Assembly: GCA_947259365.1 (NCBI GenBank) | Contig: CAMYMC010000008.1 | Span: 124,001 to 188,000, forward strand | Direction: 5' to 3' | DNA length: 64,000 nucleotides | DNA from: an uncultured Acidimicrobiaceae bacterium | Lineage (GTDB): Bacteria; Actinomycetota; Acidimicrobiia; Spongiisociales; UBA5794 | Shown: positions 50,234 through 58,382 of the stretch, piece by piece | How the letters are laid out: every line of letters starts with the position of its first letter | How positions within the stretch are numbered: position 1 is the first letter of the stretch | Program-made: the position numbers and the translations under genes | Notes under the pieces: generated by a model | The model's input: only the letters and a program-made list of their open reading frames with translations | Database searches by the model: none | What the model was told of the DNA's origin: nothing

Positions 50234-50644
50234 GTGGACGAGGACCGCAATCGGAGGCTCTTCTCGATGCTGCACCGCGGCGTGCTCGTCACCCGGAGAC
50301 GCAACGGCGCGCTGCAAACGTCGCCGGTCGTCGGCGCCGCCGACGACGAGGGCCGGTTTCTCATCTCGAGCCGGGAAACGGCGTTCAAGGTGCGCAACCT
50401 ACGCCGCGACCCGGCAGCGACGCTGTGTGTGTTCGCCGACGGCTTCTTCGGGGAATGGATCCAGATCGACGGCTCCGCGGAGATCGTCGCCCTACCGGAG
50501 GCGATGGACGCCCTCGTCGCCACGTACCGGCGCATCGCAGGCGAGCACCCTGATTGGCCCGAGTTCCGGGAGGCGATGCAACGGGAGCGTCGCGTCGTGA
50601 TCGCGGTGACGCCGGAGTCCATCGGCCCGCGGGCCGCCGGCTGA
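50234..50644 (+). CDS. PPOX-class F420-dependent oxidoreductase
   Basis: A 136-residue split-barrel protein: LVTRRRNGALQTSPVVGAAD, LISSRETAFKVRNLRRDP and ATLCVFADGFFGEWIQIDGS are the strands typical of the F420-binding PPOX group. It starts at GTG 50234, two bases after the lipoprotein stop; the track start at 50090 lies in that gene. It may reduce small molecules with F420. Confidence 0.85.
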   Translation: MDEDRNRRLFSMLHRGVLVTRRRNGALQTSPVVGAADDEGRFLISSRETAFKVRNLRRDPAATLCVFADGFFGEWIQIDGSAEIVALPEAMDALVATYRRIAGEHPDWPEFREAMQRERRVVIAVTPESIGPRAAG

Positions 50645-50656
50645 GGGGAGCGGGCA

Positions 50657-51643
50657 GTGGAGTGGTACATCTGGGCCGGGTTCGTCGCATTCATCGTCGT
50701 CGTCCTCGTCGTCGACCTCCTCGTCTTCCAGCGCGAGGCGCATGCCGTCTCGACACGCGAGGCGGCGATCTGGAGCGCGATCTGGATCGGACTCGGGATC
50801 GCGTTCGCAGGCGTCATCTGGGTGTGGCTGGGTGGCTCGGCGGCCGGCGAGTACCTCGCCGGGTACCTCATCGAGAAGAGCCTCTCGGTGGACAACATCT
50901 TCGTCTTCGCCCTCATCTTCGAGTACTTCGCCGTGCCGCCGGAGTACCGCCACCGGGTCCTGTTCTGGGGCATCTTCGGCGCCCTCGTGCTCCGCTTTGC
51001 GTTCATCCTCGCCGGGGTGCGGCTCCTCGAGGCGTTCGAGCCGATGATCTTCGTCTTCGGCGCCTTCCTCCTCTACACGGCGTGGAAGATGCTCACCCAT
51101 CACGGCGTGGAGATCGACCCAGCGGAGAACCCCGTCATCCGCCTGCTGCGGCGGTTCGTGCCGATCACGTCGGACTACCGCGGGGCGCACCTCATCGTGC
51201 GGGAGGCGGGCAGACGGGTGGCGACGCCGCTCCTGGCGGTGTTGGTCATGGTGGAGACGTCCGATGTGATCTTCGCCGTCGACTCCATCCCGGCCGTCTT
51301 CGGTGTGACCCGCGACCCATTCCTCGTCTTCACGTCCAACGCGTTCGCCATCCTCGGCTTGCGGGCCCTCTACTTCCTGCTCTCCGACTCCATCCAGCGG
51401 TTCCGCTACCTCAGCACCGGGCTCGCCGCCGTGCTGGGAGTGGTAGGGATCAAGATGCTCCTGTCCGAGGTCGTCCACGTCCCCGTGTGGATCTCGCTCG
51501 GCATCGTCGCCGCCATCCTCGCCGTGGCCATCATCGCTTCGCTGCGGGCGGCGCCGGAGCCGGTCGAGGAGGAGGTCTCCCACCTCCCCATCGCCGGGGC
51601 GCTCGCCGGGATCCGGTCGCGCGACGGGACCGAGGAGAGCTAA
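50657..51643 (+). CDS. TerC-family integral membrane protein
   Basis: A 328-residue protein with about nine membrane helices. The signature motifs are GYLIEKSLSVDNIFVFALIF near residue 75 and MVETSDVIFAVDSIPAVFGV near residue 200, whose Asp/Glu residues line the presumed metal path. TerC/Alx proteins export or metallate with manganese, or take part in tellurite-associated stress responses. GTG 50657 lies 12 bases after the PPOX stop. No yybP-ykoY riboswitch could fit in that gap. Confidence 0.92.
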   Translation: MEWYIWAGFVAFIVVVLVVDLLVFQREAHAVSTREAAIWSAIWIGLGIAFAGVIWVWLGGSAAGEYLAGYLIEKSLSVDNIFVFALIFEYFAVPPEYRHRVLFWGIFGALVLRFAFILAGVRLLEAFEPMIFVFGAFLLYTAWKMLTHHGVEIDPAENPVIRLLRRFVPITSDYRGAHLIVREAGRRVATPLLAVLVMVETSDVIFAVDSIPAVFGVTRDPFLVFTSNAFAILGLRALYFLLSDSIQRFRYLSTGLAAVLGVVGIKMLLSEVVHVPVWISLGIVAAILAVAIIASLRAAPEPVEEEVSHLPIAGALAGIRSRDGTEES

Positions 51644-51676
51644 GCCGCCGCCTCGCGGTGGTCGATAGAGATCGGG

Positions 51677-53140
51677 ATGGACAACACCGCGGACTTGCGC
51701 GCTCTGCTCGCATCGCGCCACCCGCTGCTCTTCGTTCCGACCGACGACGAGCAGAGGGTCCTCGCCGTCGTGAGCGGCGTCGCCGCGACCATGTCGCTGC
51801 CGGTCTGGCTCTGGTCGGCGACGATCGGCCTCGCCCGACGGGGTCGGGAGGCGCAGTATGCGACGCGACGTCCGGAGCAGGCCCTTCAGTTCCTCAACGA
51901 GCTGCACGCCCCGGGCGTGTTCGTCTTCGCCGATCTCCATCCGTTCCTCGGAGACCCGCTCGTCGTTCGGACCCTCAAGGAGGCGGCGCAGCATGCGGCC
52001 GCCGGACAGACGATCGTCGTGACCGGTCCCGACGTCGTTGCGCCCCCCGAGCTCGCCGGCGTGTCGCGGCTGTGGCGGCTGCGCCCTCCGGGTGACGCCG
52101 AGCTCGTCGATCTCGTCGACCGAACCCTGCGCGACCTCGCGTCGCTGGGAGTCGTCATCGAGGTCGACACCGAGACGCGGGCGGCGATGGTCGCCGCGCT
52201 GCGCGGCCTCAGCATCCCGGAGGCCGCTCGTCTCATCCAGCACACGGCGCCCGTCGACGGCATGGTGGGACGCGACGACGTGGGCCGGCTCCTCCGCGCC
52301 AAGGCCGAGCTTCTCGCCGCCGACGGGATCCTCGAGCTCGTCGAGGGCGACCACGGCACGCTCGACGCCGTCGGCGGGTTCGAGCGTCTCAAGGACTGGC
52401 TCGCGCTCCGGTCCCCGGGCAACCGGACCGCCGCCGAGGAGCTCGGTGTCCCCTCACCGCGCGGGGTGCTCCTCACCGGCGTCCCGGGTTGCGGCAAGTC
52501 GCTCGTGGCCAAGACCCTGGCGCGAACGTGGGAGCTGCCCCTGGTCCTGCTCGACCCGGCGCGCTTGTTCACCAAGTGGGTCGGGGAGAGCGAGGCGAGG
52601 CTGGCGCGAGCGCTCGAGACCGTCGACGCCATGAGCCCCGTCGTGTTGTGGATCGACGAGATCGAGAAGGGCTTCGCCACCGGGACCGGTGACGGCGGTG
52701 TCGCAACGAGGATGTTGGGCAGTTTCCTGCGCTGGATGCAGGACCGCACCAGCGACGTGTTCATCGTCGCCACCGCCAACGACGTGCGGGCGCTTCCTCC
52801 CGAGTTCCTCCGCAAAGGGCGCTTCGACGAGATCTTCTTCGTCGACCTCCCCGACGAGAAGGCCCGCAACGCCATCATCGCCATGCACCTCGAGCGCCGC
52901 GGCCACGACCCGGACGAGCTGGACGCCCGGGCGCTGGCTGCAGTGACCGCAGGGTTCTCCGGCGCCGAGCTCGAAGCCGTCGTCGTCGGGGCCCTGTACC
53001 GGGCACTCGACACCGGCGGCGTCCCAGACGCATCGCTGCTCGTGGCCGAGGCCGGGGCCACGGTGCCGCTGTCGGTGAGCCGGAGCGAGGACGTCGCCGC
53101 GCTGCGGGCCTGGGCACGCGAGCGCGCCGTTCCCGCCTGA
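51677..53140 (+). CDS. AAA+ ATPase, Ycf46-like
   Basis: A 487-residue protein. The first 230 residues are the Ycf46 N-domain (LRALLASRHPLLFVPTDDEQ, LNELHAPGVFVFADLHPFLG), a degenerate AAA module. The second half is a canonical AAA domain with Walker A TGVPGCGKSLVAKTLA (about 268), Walker B VVLWIDEIEKGF, sensor VATANDVRALP and arginine fingers in FLRKGRFDEIFF. In cyanobacteria Ycf46 is linked to CO2 use; its role in Actinobacteria is unknown. It follows terC by 33 bases. Confidence 0.88.
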   Translation: MDNTADLRALLASRHPLLFVPTDDEQRVLAVVSGVAATMSLPVWLWSATIGLARRGREAQYATRRPEQALQFLNELHAPGVFVFADLHPFLGDPLVVRTLKEAAQHAAAGQTIVVTGPDVVAPPELAGVSRLWRLRPPGDAELVDLVDRTLRDLASLGVVIEVDTETRAAMVAALRGLSIPEAARLIQHTAPVDGMVGRDDVGRLLRAKAELLAADGILELVEGDHGTLDAVGGFERLKDWLALRSPGNRTAAEELGVPSPRGVLLTGVPGCGKSLVAKTLARTWELPLVLLDPARLFTKWVGESEARLARALETVDAMSPVVLWIDEIEKGFATGTGDGGVATRMLGSFLRWMQDRTSDVFIVATANDVRALPPEFLRKGRFDEIFFVDLPDEKARNAIIAMHLERRGHDPDELDARALAAVTAGFSGAELEAVVVGALYRALDTGGVPDASLLVAEAGATVPLSVSRSEDVAALRAWARERAVPA

Positions 53141-53181
53141 GCCGACAGGCGACTGGGTCGCGGCCGCCTTCCTTGCCGGAC

Positions 53182-53201
53182 ATATCGACATATGTCAATA
53201 T
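53182..53201. promoter_or_regulatory. ArsR/SmtB-type operator overlapping the arsR start
   Basis: ATATCGACATATGTCAATAT is an inverted repeat with one mismatch, built on the perfect GACATATGTC, and closely resembles the known SmtB/ArsR 12-2-12 operator. It ends at the base before the arsR ATG (53202), so it overlaps the promoter. The AT-rich site stands out sharply from the surrounding GC-rich DNA. Confidence 0.75.
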
Positions 53202-53552
53202 ATGGACGTGATCGCGGCCCGGGAGACGTCGTGCTGTCCACCCCTCCACGAGGGATCGCTCGACCGCGGCCAGGCCGCAGAGCTCGCGTCGTCGCTCAAG
53301 GCGCTGAGCGATCCGGCGCGGCTCCAGCTCCTCAGCCTCATCGCCGCCGGCGGCGAGATGTGCGCATGCGACCTCACCGAGCCGCTCGGGTTGTCACAGC
53401 CCACCGTCTCCCACCACCTCAAGGTGCTCGTCGAGGCGGGCTTCCTCCGGCGGGATCAGCGAGGCAAGTGGGCCTACTTCGCCGTGCTCGACGACCGCCT
53501 CGTCGACCTCGCCCGCGCCATCCACCCCGACCCGGCAGCGGCCCGGCACTGA
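53202..53552 (+). CDS. ArsR-family metalloregulator
   Basis: A 116-residue winged-helix repressor. The metal site EMCACDL in helix alpha-3 equals the ELCVCDL motif of arsenite-sensing ArsR, and a CCPP pair near the N-terminus could add a third thiol. The recognition helix is LSQPTVSHHLKVL. It should repress itself through the operator at 53182-53201, which abuts the ATG; no Shine-Dalgarno is present, so the mRNA is probably leaderless. No arsenic resistance gene is adjacent. Confidence 0.9.
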   Translation: MDVIAARETSCCPPLHEGSLDRGQAAELASSLKALSDPARLQLLSLIAAGGEMCACDLTEPLGLSQPTVSHHLKVLVEAGFLRRDQRGKWAYFAVLDDRLVDLARAIHPDPAAARH

Positions 53553-53556
53553 TCGC

Positions 53557-55155
53557 TCAGGCCAGCGCCACGAGCTCGAGCATCGACTCCTCGAAGAACA
53601 CAGCCTCCCCCTCCGGCATGATGATCGCCCGGTCCGGCACGAGCTGCTCGACGAAGGCCGAGTCGTGGCTCACGATGACGAGCGTGCCTTCGTACTGGAC
53701 GAGCGCGTCGAGCAGCGCGGATTTCGCCTGCGGGTCGAGGTTGTTCGTCGGCTCGTCGAGGAGGAGCACGTTGTGCCTGCCGACGACGAGCTGGGCCAGC
53801 GCCAGCTTCGTCTTCTCCCCACCGGAGAGCGTGCCGGCATCCTGATCGACCTTGTCGGCGAGGAGGAAATGCCCGAGCACGGCCCGCAGCTCCCGGTCGG
53901 GCTCCGTCGACGCCTCCCGCATGAGCTCGAGCACGGTGGTCCCCGCCCTGATCTTCTCGTGCTCCTGGGCGTAGTACCCGATCGAGACCCGGAGACCGTG
54001 ATCGACCTCGCCGAGGTCCGGCCTCTCGACACCGGCGAGGATCCGCAGCAGCGTGGTCTTGCCGGCGCCGTTGAGGCCCATGATGATCATCCGCTCCCCT
54101 CGGTCGAGGTCGACGTCGACGTCGACGAAGACGACGTTGTGGTCGAACGCCTTGGCGAGTCCGGTCGCCTCGAGCGGGGTTCGCCCCGACGGCGGCGGCT
54201 GGGGGAACCGCACCGCGACGTTGCGCCGCGCCCGGGCGATCTCGACGCGCTGCGCCTTGAGCCGCGTCACCCTCGTCTCCCAGGACCGGGCGCGCTTGGC
54301 CATCTTCTCCGTGGAGCCCTTGAAGCGCCGGATCCCGGCCTCGAGCCTGGCGATCTTCTCGTCCTGGTGCTTCCGCTCGCGGAGGCGCTGCTCCCGGCGG
54401 CGGCTGCGCTCGGCGAGGTAGTGGGAGTAGTTGCCCTTGTAGGCCTCCATCTCCCCTTCGCCGAGGGCGAGCACCGACGTGATCGACGTGTCGAGCAGGG
54501 GGAGGTCGTGGCTGACGACGAGCAGTCCGCCTTTGTAGTCCCCGAGGAACTGCATGAGCCACGCCTTTGCGTCGAGGTCGAGGTGGTTCGTCGGTTCGTC
54601 GAGTAACAGCACATCGGTCTCGGCGAAGAGGATCCGCGCCAGCTCCACGCGGCGCCGTTGGCCCCCGGACATCGTGACGACGGCCTGGTCGAGCTCGGCG
54701 GCAGTGATCCCGAGGGCATCGGCGAAGCGCTTCGCCTCGGCGATGGCCACATAGCCACCGCGTGCGGTGAACTCGTCCTCGAGCCTCGAGAAGCGGCGGA
54801 TGAGGCGGTTGCGGGCCTCACCGGCCGCCTCCTCCATCTCGAAGCGGGTGTCCTCCATCCGGCGTTCGAGATCGCCGATGTCGCGCGCCGTCAGGATCCG
54901 CTCCAGCGCGGTGATCCGGCTGTCGTCGAGACGGGCGAGGTCGGCTTCCTGGGACAGGTACCCGATCGTGCCGGATCTCGCGATCGTGCCCGCAGCCGGC
55001 GCGCTCTCCCCGGCGAGGGCGCGTAACAGCGACGTCTTGCCGGCCCCGTTGGGGCCGACGAGACCGATTCTGTCACCGGGATGGATCGAGAACGAGGCGG
55101 GCGCGAGCAGCGTCCGGATCCCGGCTTCGATGGAGACGTCGCGAGCAATGAGCAT
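53557..55155 (-). CDS. ABC-F family ATPase (translation factor type)
   Basis: A 532-residue protein with two ATPase domains and no membrane part. Walker A GPNGAGKTSL and GLNGAGKTTL, signatures MSGGQRRRVEL and LSGGEKTKLAL, and Walker B LLLDEPTNHLD and LLLDEPTNNLD are intact. The charged linker (about 235-310, LAERSRRREQRLRERKH) should reach the ribosomal P-site. ABC-F proteins modulate translation or protect ribosomes from antibiotics. It converges with arsR four bases away and lies 54 bases after the luciferase-like gene on the same strand. Confidence 0.93.
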   Translation of the reverse strand: MLIARDVSIEAGIRTLLAPASFSIHPGDRIGLVGPNGAGKTSLLRALAGESAPAAGTIARSGTIGYLSQEADLARLDDSRITALERILTARDIGDLERRMEDTRFEMEEAAGEARNRLIRRFSRLEDEFTARGGYVAIAEAKRFADALGITAAELDQAVVTMSGGQRRRVELARILFAETDVLLLDEPTNHLDLDAKAWLMQFLGDYKGGLLVVSHDLPLLDTSITSVLALGEGEMEAYKGNYSHYLAERSRRREQRLRERKHQDEKIARLEAGIRRFKGSTEKMAKRARSWETRVTRLKAQRVEIARARRNVAVRFPQPPPSGRTPLEATGLAKAFDHNVVFVDVDVDLDRGERMIIMGLNGAGKTTLLRILAGVERPDLGEVDHGLRVSIGYYAQEHEKIRAGTTVLELMREASTEPDRELRAVLGHFLLADKVDQDAGTLSGGEKTKLALAQLVVGRHNVLLLDEPTNNLDPQAKSALLDALVQYEGTLVIVSHDSAFVEQLVPDRAIIMPEGEAVFFEESMLELVALA

Positions 55156-55209
55156 GGTGTTCGGCGGAGAGCCGCAGAGGGCGGGCGGGTGCGGACCGCA
55201 GGCTACCCG

Positions 55210-56361
55210 TCACCCGGACGAGGCGAAACGCTTCCTCAGGCGGCGCTGGATGGACACCGCCGCCTGCAGCGAGAACACGGCGTCCCGGCGCGAGGTGAGC
55301 GCCGAGATCGGCTGGAGGACGAGGTGGCGCAGACCGGCGTCGTAGTACGCCGCGACCTGGTCCTCTACCTGGCGGGGCGTTCCCACGAACGCCTCACGGG
55401 CGAGGACGTCGACCGGCACCGCCCGCAGCGCCTCCTCGAGCTCGTCCCTGCTGTAGCGCTGCGGGATGAAGTCGATCATCCCGCGGTGGGTCGAACCGAG
55501 CGGGTGGGTGAGACCGTGGCGCGCCCACGTCGTGGCCGGGGTCAGCAGGCTCATGAATCTCACGCCCCTCGTCTCCAGATGGGCGTGGGCGGCCCGCTCG
55601 GTGCGCCCGACCACCATGTAGGTCTGCCAGCCCGGCGTGATCGCCGCCGGGTCGCGTCCGGCGGCGCTCGCCGCCGTCTGGATGACGCCGAGCGACGCGG
55701 CGTACTCATCGGGCGTCATCGTGAGCGTCGGGTACCAGCCATCACCGTGCTCGCCGGTGAGGCGCAGCATCCGGGGAAGGTGCGACGCGACCCAGATCTC
55801 GGGGCTCCGCCCCGGCGGGGGACGGAGGTCCATGAGGGCACCGTCGAGGCTGAAGTGCCGCCCGCGATAGTCGAATGGCCCGTCTGCGGAGAAGCAGCGG
55901 CGAACGACCTCGAGGGCCTCCTCGAGCCGGGACACCGGTGTCGCGAAATCGAGCCCGTAGGGAACGGTGTTCTCCGCTTCTCCGGCGCCGATGCCGAGGA
56001 TGGGCGCTCGCTTCGTGAGGTGAGAGAGCGTGAGAAACGCCTGGGCGATGAGGACCGGATGTCGCCGGATTGGCTCGGTGACACCGACGGCGAGGCGGAG
56101 CCGCCCGGCCCGGCGGGCCAAGTACCCGAGGAGCGTCTGGTAGTCGAAGAACTGGTGGGGAGACGACGCCGGGTCGGCGATCCAAGAGAACTCCTTGTCC
56201 CAAATCGCCCTGGGGAAGAACCCGAGGAAGTGGTCGACGACCCATGCAGTGTCGAAGCCGGTCGCCCGCGCCGCTCGGACCAGGAGGTTGACCCGGTGCA
56301 ACGGGGGTTGGGTGCCCACGGTCATGCCGGACGTGAACGGTGCGGTCGGGGTGTCGATCAC
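55210..56361 (-). CDS. LLM-class F420-dependent oxidoreductase
   Basis: A 383-residue luciferase-like enzyme of the methylene-H4MPT-reductase type. RAARATGFDTAWVVDHFLGF, LRLAVGVTEPIRRHPVLIAQ and PILGIGAGEAENTVPYGLDF mark the F420-binding barrel, and SPEIWVASHLPRMLRLTGEH precedes the C-terminal helices. Length is typical of this subgroup. The substrate is unknown. Confidence 0.88.
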   Translation of the reverse strand: MIDTPTAPFTSGMTVGTQPPLHRVNLLVRAARATGFDTAWVVDHFLGFFPRAIWDKEFSWIADPASSPHQFFDYQTLLGYLARRAGRLRLAVGVTEPIRRHPVLIAQAFLTLSHLTKRAPILGIGAGEAENTVPYGLDFATPVSRLEEALEVVRRCFSADGPFDYRGRHFSLDGALMDLRPPPGRSPEIWVASHLPRMLRLTGEHGDGWYPTLTMTPDEYAASLGVIQTAASAAGRDPAAITPGWQTYMVVGRTERAAHAHLETRGVRFMSLLTPATTWARHGLTHPLGSTHRGMIDFIPQRYSRDELEEALRAVPVDVLAREAFVGTPRQVEDQVAAYYDAGLRHLVLQPISALTSRRDAVFSLQAAVSIQRRLRKRFASSG

Positions 56362-56479
56362 CCGGCGAGGCTACCTGCGGGCGGTCGCGGCGGTGCGGGT
56401 TAGGGGCGACGACACCGCTACCGTGTCCCGCATCGGGGAGCCGGCACGGCTTCGCCGACCCGACGCGGCGAGGGACCTC

Positions 56480-57541
56480 GTGGGCAGCATCATCATCGGC
56501 TCCGGCATGGACGTGCCCGACACGATCGTCACCAACGACAACCTCGCCCGGGTCATGGATACGACCGACGAGTGGATCCGCCGCCGCACCGGTGTCGTGG
56601 AGCGCCGGTTCGCCGCCGCCGGTGAGGGCGCATCCGATCTCGGCGCCCGTGCCGGGCTGGCGGCCATCGCCGACGCCGCCATCCACCCCGAGGAAGTCGA
56701 CGTCGTCATCACCGCCACGATGACGCCCGACTTCCTCGCCCCCGGGATCGCGTCCCTCGTCCAGCACAAGCTGGGGCTCTCGACGGTCGCCGCCTACGAC
56801 ATCCGCCAGCAGTGCAGCGGGTTTCTCTACGGACTCGAGATGGCGGATGCGCTGCTCGCCGCGGGTAAGGCGGAGACCGCCCTCGTCATCGGCACGGAGG
56901 TCCACGGGGGCTTCCTCCCGTTCGGGGAGACGTGGGCGAACCTCTTCGACGAGTCGCCGCACCCGCCGACCGAGGCCGAGTACGAGCGCAACACCCGGTT
57001 CCGGAGCTGGTCGGTCCTCTTCGGCGACGGCGCCGGCGCCGTGGTCGTTCGCCGCGGCACCGACGAGGACACCGGCATCCTCGGCGTCCGTCTCCGCTCC
57101 GACGGGGCGCTCTTCGACCTGATCCACGTGCCCGGCGTCGGCTTCTCCCGGCGCCCGTACGTCGACGCCTCCCAGCTCGACGCCGAGCTGCACCTTCCCT
57201 CGATGCGGGGCCGTGAGCTGTTCCGCAATGCCGTCGAGCTCATGCCGGATGCCATCCGCGGCGTCGCCGAGGACACGAAGGTCGAGCTCGAGGACATCGA
57301 TGTCGTCGTTGCCCACCAGGCCAACGCCCGCATCGTCGAAGGGGTGCGTCGGGCGCTTGGCATGGACGAGGACACCGTCCCGATCAACATCGACCGCTAC
57401 GGGAACACGACGGCGGCGACGGTGCCGATCCTGTTCCACGAGCTACGCATGGACGGCCGCATCCCGTCCGGCGCGCTCGTGTGCTTTGCCGCCTTCGGGG
57501 CCGGCGCCCACTGGGGCGCCGCCCTCTATCGGGAGCCCTGA
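56480..57541 (+). CDS. beta-ketoacyl-ACP synthase III family enzyme
   Basis: A 353-residue KAS III-type thiolase-fold protein with the full triad: Cys in DIRQQCSGFLYGL, His in VVVAHQANARI, Asn in RYGNTTAATVP. GTG 56480 gives MGSIIIGSGMDVPDTIVTN, the standard family start, with AGGGA five bases upstream; the track start at 56195 runs through the neighbour's promoter. About 15 extra residues (EAEYERNTRFRSW) sit after the active-site region. Without other fatty acid genes nearby, it may act in secondary metabolism or start fatty acid synthesis. Confidence 0.88.
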   Translation: MGSIIIGSGMDVPDTIVTNDNLARVMDTTDEWIRRRTGVVERRFAAAGEGASDLGARAGLAAIADAAIHPEEVDVVITATMTPDFLAPGIASLVQHKLGLSTVAAYDIRQQCSGFLYGLEMADALLAAGKAETALVIGTEVHGGFLPFGETWANLFDESPHPPTEAEYERNTRFRSWSVLFGDGAGAVVVRRGTDEDTGILGVRLRSDGALFDLIHVPGVGFSRRPYVDASQLDAELHLPSMRGRELFRNAVELMPDAIRGVAEDTKVELEDIDVVVAHQANARIVEGVRRALGMDEDTVPINIDRYGNTTAATVPILFHELRMDGRIPSGALVCFAAFGAGAHWGAALYREP

Positions 57542-58326
57542 GCCTCGAGCATCGCCCGCTCCCACGCGGTGCGCATGGTGTCCGCCGGGTACGGTCCGCC
57601 CTCGGCGTCGAACGCCCCCGCCGCCATCCCCTCCTCACACCGCCGGGCGACCTCCGCCAGCTCTTGACGCTGGGTGGAGACGTCCGCGGGCGTCATGACG
57701 TCACCGTGTCCGGGAACGACGACCGTGCCCGGAGGAGGTTCGAGCCGCGCCAGGGTCTGAGGCCAGGCGAGCGGATACCCATCGCCGAAGTACGGCGCGG
57801 CGCCCTCCTCCACGAGGTCCCCGGCGAAGACGACCCCGGCGCCCTCGACGGTGACGAGGATGTCGTTGTCGGTGTGCCCGAGCCCGGGGTGCTCCATCGC
57901 GACGAGCCTGCCGCCGACGTCGATGGCCGCGGCGTCTGTGAACACCCGGGTCGGCGGTGTGATCTCGACCTCGTCGATCTGGCCCCGCTCGTCGTCGTCG
58001 AGCCACGACGAGGCCTCCGCCTTCGCTTCGGCCCCGAGGGCGAGGAGCCGGTCGCGGCACCGGACGTGGCCGTGGATCTCCGCGGCGGCGAGAACTCCGT
58101 TGCCGAAGGTGTGGTCCCAGTGCCAATGGGTGTTGACGACCCAGCGCACGGGAAGGCTCGTGACGGCTTGGAGGTGATCCAGCATCTCCCTCGCCTGGAC
58201 ATGGGACGCCCGGGTGTCGACGACGAGAACTCCGTCGCCACCGATGACGACCCCGATGTTGAGGTCGAGCGATCGGTAGCGGCGGCGGAAGACCCCCTCT
58301 CCGAGCTCGTCCCAGGCGCCGTCCAT
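57526..58326 (-). CDS. metallo-beta-lactamase-fold hydrolase
   Basis: A 266-residue protein with the zinc motif NTHWHWDHTFGNG, a further His in HPGLGHTDNDILV and the Asp ligand in VFAGDLVEEGAA, then VVPGHGDVM. It is closest to the broad glyoxalase II-like/quinoprotein-relay group; substrate unknown. ATG 58326 is chosen, since upstream sequence in the frame shadows the GGDEF-EAL gene. It overlaps the end of the KAS III gene by 16 bases. Confidence 0.87.
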   Translation of the reverse strand: MDGAWDELGEGVFRRRYRSLDLNIGVVIGGDGVLVVDTRASHVQAREMLDHLQAVTSLPVRWVVNTHWHWDHTFGNGVLAAAEIHGHVRCRDRLLALGAEAKAEASSWLDDDERGQIDEVEITPPTRVFTDAAAIDVGGRLVAMEHPGLGHTDNDILVTVEGAGVVFAGDLVEEGAAPYFGDGYPLAWPQTLARLEPPPGTVVVPGHGDVMTPADVSTQRQELAEVARRCEEGMAAGAFDAEGGPYPADTMRTAWERAMLEAQGSR

Positions 58327-58382
58327 GGACCGGGAGGGTACGGTGCCGCCGCCAGGGCCGCCACCGGCCGCAAAGCGCCCGA

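Noticed and set aside
50645-50656. yybP-ykoY manganese riboswitch before terC
   Set aside because: The gap is only 12 bases.
57526-57541. Equal 16-base convergent overlaps (here and at 38423-38438)
   Set aside because: The sequences differ; equal length looks like coincidence.
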